Of a stretch of 10,264 nucleotides of DNA, positions 1 through 5,228 are shown piece after piece. Under the pieces are notes generated by a model. The model saw only the letters and a list, made by a program, of their open reading frames with translations, searched no databases and was not told the DNA's origin. A program made the translations under genes and the position numbers. The stretch spans positions 1 to 10,264 of the forward strand of contig JAFPYE010000122.1 of NCBI GenBank assembly GCA_017412325.1, read 5' to 3'. The number at the start of each line of letters is the position of its first letter. Position 1 is the stretch's first letter. The stretch is from Kiritimatiellia bacterium. Lineage in GTDB: Bacteria > Verrucomicrobiota > Kiritimatiellia > RFP12 > UBA1067.

Positions 1-1555
1 CGACGCCCGGCACCTTCTCGGCGACCAGCTTTGTCAGTCCCGCGAAGAGCTTCATCTGCGCCAGCATCCCGTCCGTCACCTTCAGACTGCCCGTGCCGTT
101 CAGCCCGCGCACGGAATTCGTCGTCATCGGGAAATCCACCGAATAGTTGGCGTCGACCCGCCCCCGGCGTTCGCCCAGGTCGAACTCGAGCGTGTCGGCC
201 AGCTCCTCCAGCGAGCCCTCGCGGTAGTCCATCTCGACGTGCGCCGTCGCGCGCGTCGCGTCGAAGCCCGCGAAGTCCAGCCGCGCGCGCGCATCGATCT
301 GGCCGCCCGTCTTGCCGCGCGCCGTCACCTTCGGGAAGTCGAGCACGTCGCGGCGCAGGTTGAATTCGACCGTGGCGTCGCGGAGCTCCATCCCGTAGAA
401 GGCGCCCTTCGCGAGCTGCGCGGTGCAGCGGAGGTCGTTCGCCTCCAGGTCGTCCTCGGTCGTGCCCGTCCGCCCCTTGACGGTCAGGACCGGCTTCGTG
501 TCGCAGCGGATCATGTCGAGCGTCGTATCGGGCGACAGGAAGTCCACGTCGGCGATCCGGAGGATGTCGCGGAACGCCAGATGGCTCGCGATGTCGTAGT
601 CGAGTCGCACCACCTCGTTCGTCATGTCCACCGTGAGCGAGCCGCCAAGCCGCGCGCCCTCCGGGTCCAGCGCCACCGGCAGGTCGATCTTCAGCCGCAC
701 GTTGCCGTTCGTCCCGCGCACGTAGTAGCAGAAGTCGAGCACGCCGTCGGCGCGCGACATCTCCACCCCGTTGTACTTGCCCATGACCGGCTTCAGGTCG
801 AGGTTCATGAAGAAGTCGCCGTTGACGAGGTTCGCCTCGAACCGCCCGCGCGACGGCACCGGCTGCGGCACGTCGGTGAAGCCGTCGAAATACGGGAACG
901 CGCACGGCACGTCGAGCGCCTCCAGGAGCGGGCGGATCTGCCGCTGGGTCGCGAGCCCGTGGATCTCGGAGCGGAACCACTGCTCGACCAGGTCCAGCTG
1001 GACATGGCCGTCGATCCGCAGCAGGCGGCCGGCCTCCGGCCAGTCGATGTGCACCTCGTCCAGCGTCGCCCGCTTGCGGCGGATGCTGACCTGCGCCGTC
1101 ACGCGCGCCGGGGTCAGCCCGAGGATGTCGGGCTCGTCCAGCTGCAGGCGGAACGTAGGGATCTTCGGCAGGTCGAGGTCGACGCGCCCGTTCGACTCCT
1201 GGCAGCCGGACGCGTAGTAGCTCGCGGGCAGGCGCGGATACTTCAGTGCCACCAGGCGCACCTTGCGCAGGATCGGATCGACCGCCACCGTCCGCACCGA
1301 CGCCATCGTCTGGAACGCACCCGTGTCCGCGCGCTCCTCCACGCGAATCCCGCGCAGCAGAAGGCCCTTCTTGAACCCGAACGACGCCCCGTCGCAGCTG
1401 ATGCGCAGATCCTCGTTCGACAGGCGGCGGCAAGCCGCCTGCACCCACGAACGCGGCAGCTTCTCCTCACGGAAAAAGAGACTGCCCAGATAAACCAAAA
1501 GGACGATGAAGACGAACTTCACCGTTCTCCAGAGGATGTTGAAAAACCGTTTCAC
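1..1555 (-). CDS. AsmA-like envelope protein, 3' end beyond the window
   Basis: The frame is open for about 518 codons from position 1555 to the left edge, so the C-terminus is missing. The first residues (VKRFFNILWRTVKF) are basic and lead into a hydrophobic segment at about residues 12-28 (VKFVFIVLLVYLGSLFF), an N-terminal membrane anchor. What follows has no catalytic motif and is rich in alternating beta-strand patterns. Near the edge, residues about 482-518 (GLNGTGSLKVTDGMLAQMKLF and on) match the G-x-G-x-hydrophobic-x-x-G-x-L pattern of AsmA-like C-terminal regions. AsmA/TamB-type proteins are anchored in the inner membrane, span the periplasm and are tied to outer-membrane lipid homeostasis. 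Start: GTG at 1555 has an AAAGGTGA ten bases upstream; an in-frame GTG at 1576 has AGGAG only three bases away and is the alternative. It lies just downstream of tRNA-Glu and is probably co-transcribed with it. The family call is from pattern only. Confidence 0.72.
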   Translation of the reverse strand, partial: MKRFFNILWRTVKFVFIVLLVYLGSLFFREEKLPRSWVQAACRRLSNEDLRISCDGASFGFKKGLLLRGIRVEERADTGAFQTMASVRTVAVDPILRKVRLVALKYPRLPASYYASGCQESNGRVDLDLPKIPTFRLQLDEPDILGLTPARVTAQVSIRRKRATLDEVHIDWPEAGRLLRIDGHVQLDLVEQWFRSEIHGLATQRQIRPLLEALDVPCAFPYFDGFTDVPQPVPSRGRFEANLVNGDFFMNLDLKPVMGKYNGVEMSRADGVLDFCYYVRGTNGNVRLKIDLPVALDPEGARLGGSLTVDMTNEVVRLDYDIASHLAFRDILRIADVDFLSPDTTLDMIRCDTKPVLTVKGRTGTTEDDLEANDLRCTAQLAKGAFYGMELRDATVEFNLRRDVLDFPKVTARGKTGGQIDARARLDFAGFDATRATAHVEMDYREGSLEELADTLEFDLGERRGRVDANYSVDFPMTTNSVRGLNGTGSLKVTDGMLAQMKLFAGLTKLVAEKVPGV

Positions 1556-1584
1556 CTTGCCGCAATCACCTTTCACGTGCTCCT

Positions 1585-1599
1585 GCTGCCTTTGGCAGC
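1585..1599 (-). promoter_or_regulatory. Perfect hairpin across the tRNA-Glu 3' end, upstream of the AsmA-like gene
   Basis: On the minus strand GCTGCC (1599-1594), loop AAA (1593-1591) and GGCAGC (1590-1585) form a six-base-pair hairpin. Its 5' arm is the last bases of tRNA-Glu including part of the CCA. The sequence AGGAG (1584-1580) follows at once, just ahead of the GTG at 1576. There is no T-run, so it is not an intrinsic terminator. It could influence tRNA 3' processing or access to the ribosome site. Function is inferred. Confidence 0.4.
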
Positions 1600-1667
1600 C
1601 CCTAGGAGAGTCGAACTCCTCTTGCCTGGATGAGAACCAGATGTCCTAGCCGATAGACGAAGGGGCC
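1593..1667 (-). tRNA. tRNA-Glu (anticodon CTC)
   Basis: A 75-base cloverleaf with encoded CCA. The acceptor stem pairs GGCCCCT with AGGGGCT (first pair G-U), followed by discriminator G and CCA. The anticodon stem TCTGG/CCAGG encloses the loop TTCTCAT, giving anticodon CTC, which reads GAG. The T arm is AGGAG-TTCGACT-CTCCT. The 5' portion (CCCCTTCGTCTA) is the usual glutamate tRNA signature shared with Escherichia coli tRNA-Glu. It lies five bases after tRNA-Leu and is probably released from the same precursor. The CTC isoacceptor complements the strong preference for GAG in the surrounding genes. Confidence 0.95.
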
Positions 1668-1672
1668 AAGCT

Positions 1673-1757
1673 TGGTGCACCCGGTGGGATTTGAACCCAC
1701 ACACCTTGCGGCACCAGAACCTGAATCTGGCGTGTATGCCAATTTCACCACGGGTGC
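1673..1757 (-). tRNA. tRNA-Leu (anticodon CAG)
   Basis: An 85-base class II tRNA with long variable arm and encoded CCA. The acceptor stem pairs GCACCCG with CGGGTGC, discriminator A, then CCA. The anticodon stem CCAGA/TCTGG encloses TTCAGGT, giving anticodon CAG, which reads CUG. The variable arm (TGCC-GCAA-GGTG) forms a short hairpin, and the T arm is GTGGG-TTCAAAT-CCCAC. The D region (GTGGTGAAATTGGCA) is typical of bacterial leucine tRNAs. It is the first transcribed gene of the tRNA-Leu/tRNA-Glu pair and sits about three bases after the predicted transcription start. Confidence 0.96.
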
Positions 1758-1768
1758 TACGGGGGAAT

Positions 1769-1797
1769 AGTATCTCATAATCCGCCGCGCTTGTCAA
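1769..1797 (-). promoter_or_regulatory. Sigma-70-type promoter for the tRNA-Leu/tRNA-Glu/AsmA-like unit
   Basis: The minus strand carries a consensus -35 TTGACA (1797-1792), a 17-base spacer and an extended -10, TGA followed by GATACT (hexamer 1774-1769). Transcription should begin near 1762-1760, a few bases before tRNA-Leu. The perfect -35 fits a highly expressed stable-RNA gene. The same extended -10 recurs at 4609 and 8997. No terminator is visible between the stop of the mutarotase gene (1817) and this promoter, so read-through from upstream is possible. Confidence 0.8.
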
Positions 1798-1816
1798 TGG
1801 GGGTCTTGCATCTTTT

Positions 1817-2734
1817 TTACGAGGCCGTTTCCGCGCCGTCCAGGTTCGACTGGATGGCCACCGCGAGGATGTGCTTTTCGCCCGGCTCCAGCGCCTTGAG
1901 CGCCTTCGGCCACGACGTGACCGGCTCGACGCAGACGAACTTGCGCCAGTCGTCCGCCGTGAAGTCGGAGAGCACGTTTGCGGGGCCGGGGTTCCAGACG
2001 ATGGCCGAGGCGTTGCCCGTCGACGCCATCGCGATCGCGCGCTTCAGCCCCGCGTCGAGGATCGCGTATTCGTGCTTCGCCGCCGGCTTCAGCGTGAAGA
2101 CGTGGTCAGTCGCGGTCGTCATCGCGAGGTCGCCCGCGAGCGTGTGCTCGCTCATGTCCTCGGCAAAGATGTAGGAGCAGCCGTCCAACCCCTTCACAGT
2201 CACGCCGTCGCGTTCGCGGCAGGCGAAGTAGGGATGGAAGCCCGCCGTGAATTCGAACGCCTGCGTGCCCGTGTTGACCGTCGTGAGCGTCAGGTTCAGC
2301 TTCATCGACACCGACACCTTCACCTCCACGTCGAAGTCGTACGGGAAGAGTTCGCGCGTCTCGGCGCTCGACGTGAGGCCCAGCGTGATTTCGGTCATCT
2401 CGTCGGAATACTCGCTCGCGCGCACCGCAAACGGCATCACGCGCGCAAAGCCGTGCTGCGCCAGGCCGGGGATCGCGAGCTTGCCGAACTGCGGCCAGCA
2501 GACGGGGATGCCGCCGTGAAACGACTCGCCCCGGTTGTAGTCGCGCTTCGCGGGGCGGAAGAGGACGGGCGCGTGGCCCGTCGGGCGGTAGGAGAGCGTG
2601 TTCGCGCCCAGGAGCGCCACTTCCGCCGTGCCGTACTTGTTCGTCAGCACCACTTCGGGGTAGCCGCCGTGGCCGGGGTGGAACACAATGCGTCCGGGCG
2701 CGCCGTAGCGCCGGTTCAGTTCATCGATCGTCAT
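1817..2734 (-). CDS. D-hexose-6-phosphate mutarotase, YeaD-like (aldose 1-epimerase fold)
   Basis: A 305-residue cytoplasmic protein of normal length for the YeaD/YMR099c branch of the galactose mutarotase superfamily, which interconverts alpha and beta anomers of hexose 6-phosphates. Diagnostic segments are HGGIPVCWPQFG (73-84), QHGFAR (93-98), GFHPYF (165-170), WNPG (247-250) and FVCVEP (266-271). His167 and Glu270 match the acid/base pair of this family, and the arginines in the early segments would bind phosphate. There is no signal peptide. The ATG at 2734 has a GGAG ten bases upstream and lies inside the 3' end of the pseudouridine synthase gene (14-base overlap, different frame), so translation is probably coupled. 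It is the last gene of its run. The subfamily call is strong; the exact sugar phosphate is not determined by sequence. Confidence 0.88.
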   Translation of the reverse strand: MTIDELNRRYGAPGRIVFHPGHGGYPEVVLTNKYGTAEVALLGANTLSYRPTGHAPVLFRPAKRDYNRGESFHGGIPVCWPQFGKLAIPGLAQHGFARVMPFAVRASEYSDEMTEITLGLTSSAETRELFPYDFDVEVKVSVSMKLNLTLTTVNTGTQAFEFTAGFHPYFACRERDGVTVKGLDGCSYIFAEDMSEHTLAGDLAMTTATDHVFTLKPAAKHEYAILDAGLKRAIAMASTGNASAIVWNPGPANVLSDFTADDWRKFVCVEPVTSWPKALKALEPGEKHILAVAIQSNLDGAETAS

Positions 2735-3392
2735 CTGTCTCGAACTCCTTTCGTTTGCCGTTAAAGGGATGGGTAAAGGCCAGGCGCACCGCGCGCAGGT
2801 AGAGCCGGTCCGCCTTGCGTCCGCCGTACTTGACGTCGCCCAGGACGGGATGGCCCGCCGCGGCGAACTGGACGCGGATCTGGTTCTTGCGCCCCGACTT
2901 GAGCGTCGCTTCCACCAGCGTCGTGTCGCGCGTCGGGTGCGCGTCGGGTATCTTCCGCCAGTCCGTCCGCGCGAGCTTGCCGCCCTCCTGCGCGCCGACG
3001 ACCCGCACCTTCATCGTCTTTGGATCGTCCTTCAGGTAGCTTTCAAAGACGCCGCCGTCGTCCGCGAGCGATCCCTCCACCCGCGCGACGTACGTCTTCT
3101 CGGTCAGTTCGTTCCACCGCGCGCGCAACGCCTCGGCGAACCGTTCGTCTTTCGCGAACATCATCACGCCGCTCGTCTCGCGGTCGAGCCGGTGGCAGAG
3201 GTAGACGCGCTTCCGGCTCTTCGCCTGCCCCTTGCGCACATAGTCGTTCAGGAAATTTTCGACGGTCGGCTGGGCCTCGCGCGCGGCGCGGCCGACGAGC
3301 CGCGTGTTCGTTGTCAAGAGACCCGCCGGCTTGTCGATGACGATCACGTCGTCATCTTCGAAGAGGATCTCGAACGGCAGGCGGCGTTTCAT
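2721..3392 (-). CDS. RluA-family RNA pseudouridine synthase
   Basis: A 223-residue protein that is all catalytic domain, with no N-terminal S4 domain, close in size to E. coli RluA. The family isomerises selected uridines of rRNA or tRNA. The opening FEILFEDDDVIVIDKPAG (7-24) is the usual first strand and KPAG motif. HRLDRETSG (67-75) holds the catalytic aspartate, Asp70. LKSGRKNQIRVQFAAAGHP (164-182) followed by LGDVKYGG is the RluA-type C-terminal signature. The C-terminus (KRKEFETDDDR) is charged. ATG at 3392 starts six bases after the nadA stop; the ribosome site there is weak, so coupling to nadA is likely. The target uridine and the subfamily (RluA, RluC, RluD or TruC) cannot be told from sequence alone, so no symbol is given. 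Confidence 0.9.
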   Translation of the reverse strand: MKRRLPFEILFEDDDVIVIDKPAGLLTTNTRLVGRAAREAQPTVENFLNDYVRKGQAKSRKRVYLCHRLDRETSGVMMFAKDERFAEALRARWNELTEKTYVARVEGSLADDGGVFESYLKDDPKTMKVRVVGAQEGGKLARTDWRKIPDAHPTRDTTLVEATLKSGRKNQIRVQFAAAGHPVLGDVKYGGRKADRLYLRAVRLAFTHPFNGKRKEFETDDDR

Positions 3393-3398
3393 GGCCGC

Positions 3399-4310
3399 CT
3401 ACCCGATTGCCAGCATTGCGTCGATGGCCCGCTTCGCCCGCACGGCGATGTCGGCCGGCACCGTCACGCGCGTCTTCATCTCGCGCAGCGACTCCATCAG
3501 GTTTTCCAGCGTCGTCTTCTTCATGTTGGGGCAGACGAGCCGCTCGTTCACGGGATAGAATTTCTTGTCGGGGCTTTCCTGCTGCAGGCGATGGAGGATG
3601 CCCACTTCCGTGCCGACCAGGATTTCCTTCGCCGCCGATTCGCGCGCGTACTTGCACATGCCGCCCGTCGACAGCCGCTCGTCCGCGGCGTCGCGGATGT
3701 CCTTCGCGCATTCGGGATGGACGAGGACGGGCGCGCCGGGATGTGCCGCGCGCGCGTCCGCGATCGCCTGGACCGTGAGCGCCGCGTGCGTCGGGCAGTA
3801 GCCGGGCCAGAGAAGGTATTTGCGGCCGAGCAGTCCCATGATGTGCGAGCCCAGGTGCTGGTCGGGCACGAAGATGATTTCCTCATCCGGCGCAAACGTC
3901 TTCATCACGCGCTCGGCGTTGCCACTCGTCACGCACAGGTCGCACTCGGCCTTGACCTCGGCGGTCGAGTTGACGTAGCAGACCGCCTTCGCGCCGGGAT
4001 GGCGCGATTTCAGTTCGCGCAGCTGCGCGCCCGTGATCATGTCCGCCATCGGGCAGCCCGCCGTCGGGTCGGGGATGAGCACGGTCTTGGACGGGTTGAG
4101 GATCGCCGCCGTCTCGGCCATGAAGTAGACGCCGCAGAAGACGATGACGTCGGCGTCGATCTCCGTCGCCTTGCGCGCGAGCTCCAGCGAGTCGCCCGTG
4201 TAGTCGGCGGCGTCCTGCACCTCCGCGCGCTGGTAGTTGTGAGCGAGGATGACGGCGCCACGCGCCTGGGCGAGGCGCCGTATCTCGGCAATCTTCTCCG
4301 CGTCCGTCAC
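3399..4310 (-). CDS. nadA: Quinolinate synthase NadA
   Basis: A 303-residue 4Fe-4S enzyme that condenses iminoaspartate with dihydroxyacetone phosphate to quinolinate in de novo NAD synthesis. Three cluster cysteines sit in the usual threefold spacing: Cys86 (AGCPMAD), Cys172 (GYCPTH) and Cys260 (VCPNMK). Substrate-site segments are LAHNYQ (22-27), GDSLEL (39-44), YVNSTAEVKAECD (112-124), HPEC (198-201) and STGGM (214-218). Length fits the short form seen in Thermotoga; the E. coli enzyme is longer. The start is GTG at 4310, directly after the TAA of the upstream small gene and preceded in frame by that stop, so no earlier start exists. A GGCGG seven bases upstream is an imperfect ribosome site. 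No nadB or nadC is present in the window, so the partner that makes iminoaspartate lies elsewhere. Confidence 0.97.
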   Translation of the reverse strand: MTDAEKIAEIRRLAQARGAVILAHNYQRAEVQDAADYTGDSLELARKATEIDADVIVFCGVYFMAETAAILNPSKTVLIPDPTAGCPMADMITGAQLRELKSRHPGAKAVCYVNSTAEVKAECDLCVTSGNAERVMKTFAPDEEIIFVPDQHLGSHIMGLLGRKYLLWPGYCPTHAALTVQAIADARAAHPGAPVLVHPECAKDIRDAADERLSTGGMCKYARESAAKEILVGTEVGILHRLQQESPDKKFYPVNERLVCPNMKKTTLENLMESLREMKTRVTVPADIAVRAKRAIDAMLAIG

Positions 4311-4565
4311 TTAGTTGCCGCCAAAGCAGTTGGGGTCGAAGTTGAAGAACACGAAGAACGGCAGGAAGCCCGTCTTGTTCCAGCAAATCGACACCTGCGC
4401 GCCCTGGATCGACGCCGCATCGCAGGCGATGCCGAGCTGGCAGCCCTTGATGTCCTTCGACGAGTTCTCCGCCGGCGAGCCGACCCACCAGTTCCACGCG
4501 AAGTCGGCCTTGGCCGTCGTGACGGCGGCGAGCGCAAGAGCCGCCGCGAAAAGCAGTTTCTTCAT
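4311..4565 (-). CDS. Small exported protein with two 14-residue G-x-Q repeats
   Basis: An 84-residue protein of unknown function. Residues 1-20 (MKKLLFAAALALAAVTTAKA) are a clear Sec signal peptide with a predicted cut after AKA. The mature part starts DFAWNWWVGSPAENSS, followed by two tandem units, IKGCQLGIACDAAS (39-52) and IQGAQVSICWNKTG (53-66), then a hydrophobic end FLPFFVFFNF (67-76). Four cysteines (42, 48, 61, 80) could form disulfides. The G-x-Q-hydrophobic-G/S-I repeat and the closing LPFF..FNF resemble, from memory, LA_2272-type surface-repeat proteins, which normally have more repeats; this is inference. ATG at 4565 is chosen because it begins the signal peptide and has AAAGG upstream; an in-frame TTG at 4607 would add 14 polar residues. 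It has its own predicted promoter and its stop abuts the nadA start. Confidence 0.78.
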   Translation of the reverse strand: MKKLLFAAALALAAVTTAKADFAWNWWVGSPAENSSKDIKGCQLGIACDAASIQGAQVSICWNKTGFLPFFVFFNFDPNCFGGN

Positions 4566-4608
4566 GTCTGTATGACCTTTCATTTGAGCTGTCGATGAGG
4601 TTGCCAAC

Positions 4609-4637
4609 AGTATATCATATCTCGCGCCCTAGCGGAA
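4609..4637 (-). promoter_or_regulatory. Predicted extended -10 promoter for the small exported gene and nadA run
   Basis: The minus strand carries TGA followed by TATACT (hexamer 4614-4609) and GTT, the extended -10 seen at two other sites in this window. The -35 position (about 4637-4632, TTCCGC) is poor and lies within the end of queE, so recognition would depend on the extended -10. A start near 4602 would give a leader of roughly 37 bases before the ATG at 4565. There is no terminator after queE, so read-through is also possible. Confidence 0.5.
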
Positions 4638-5213
4638 GCCGAGGATCTTGTGGAGCTGGACCGAGAGCGACCAGCCCTCGAGCTGGTCGAGGACGCTTTT
4701 CGCGCGCGCGAAGTCCATCACGCCGTCCCGGTCGCACGGCGAGACGTAGTAGTCCGTCGCGGCGATCTGGCGACGCACCTTCCGGCAGAACGCCACCGCC
4801 GCCTCCGACGACGCGACGACGCGCACCTCGTCCGCGCGCGTGAGCGCCAGGCGCTCCGGGAACTCCGCCTTCGGCGAGCAGGCGACGTAGTCGACGAAGC
4901 CCAGCCAGTCCGCGTCGCACGTGCCGTTCGTCTCGACCGCGATCCAGTACCCCTCGCGCTTCAGCGCGGCGATGAGCTCCGGCATCTCCCCGACGAGCGT
5001 CGGCTCGCCGCCCGTCAGGACGACGCTCTTCGCCCGGCAGCGCTTGACCTCCGCCACGAGGTCGTCCAGCGACAGCGTGAAGCGCGCCGTGCAGTCGGTG
5101 TCGCACCACGGGCACGCGAGGTTGCAGCCCGCGAAGCGGAGGAAGACGCAGGGCCGCCCCGTGTTGCGCCCCTCGCCCTGCAGCGACTCGAAGATCTCGA
5201 CGAGCGTAAAGAT
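4629..5213 (-). CDS. queE: 7-carboxy-7-deazaguanine synthase QueE, apparent ATC start
   Basis: A radical-SAM enzyme converting 6-carboxytetrahydropterin to 7-carboxy-7-deazaguanine in queuosine (or other 7-deazapurine) synthesis. Read from 5213 it has 194 residues, normal for the family. EIFESLQGEG (6-15) is the usual QueE opening. FAGCNLACPWCDT (27-39) holds Cys30, Cys34 and Cys37 of the CxxxCxxC cluster motif. LTGGEPTL is the SAM-binding GGEP motif, followed by VETNGT, a SPK motif and the closing QLHKILGFR. The frame has no ATG, GTG or TTG between the glnA stop (TGA, 5231-5229) and a GTG at 5057, and starting at 5057 would remove the whole cluster motif. ATC at 5213 aligns with the expected N-terminus and lies six bases after GGAGGG. 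The gene follows glnA in the same frame, so reinitiation or coupling is likely. Identity is sure; the start is inferred. Confidence 0.9.
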   Translation of the reverse strand: MFTLVEIFESLQGEGRNTGRPCVFLRFAGCNLACPWCDTDCTARFTLSLDDLVAEVKRCRAKSVVLTGGEPTLVGEMPELIAALKREGYWIAVETNGTCDADWLGFVDYVACSPKAEFPERLALTRADEVRVVASSEAAVAFCRKVRRQIAATDYYVSPCDRDGVMDFARAKSVLDQLEGWSLSVQLHKILGFR

Positions 5214-5228
5214 GGGCCGCCCTCCCCG
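5214..5228 (-). promoter_or_regulatory. Shine-Dalgarno that decides the queE start
   Basis: The 15 bases between the glnA stop and the ATC at 5213 contain GGAGGG (5225-5220), an almost perfect match to the 16S anti-Shine-Dalgarno. The spacing to the ATC is six bases, which is near optimal. No other start-like codon is suitably placed, so this site supports initiation at the ATC. Confidence 0.7.

Noticed and set aside
239..1633. A 464-codon open frame on the plus strand opposite the AsmA-like gene
   Set aside because: The minus-strand frame has a membrane anchor and coherent beta-rich protein sequence. The plus frame has none and runs into tRNA-Glu.
1798..1816. An intrinsic terminator after the mutarotase gene
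   Set aside because: There is an A-rich stretch after the stop but no inverted repeat followed by T on the minus strand.
2769..4598. A 609-codon open frame on the plus strand opposite nadA and the pseudouridine synthase gene
   Set aside because: It is rich in Arg, Ala, Val, Leu and His with no recognisable domain, and covers three well-supported minus-strand genes. Long antisense frames are expected in GC-rich DNA with strong third-position bias.
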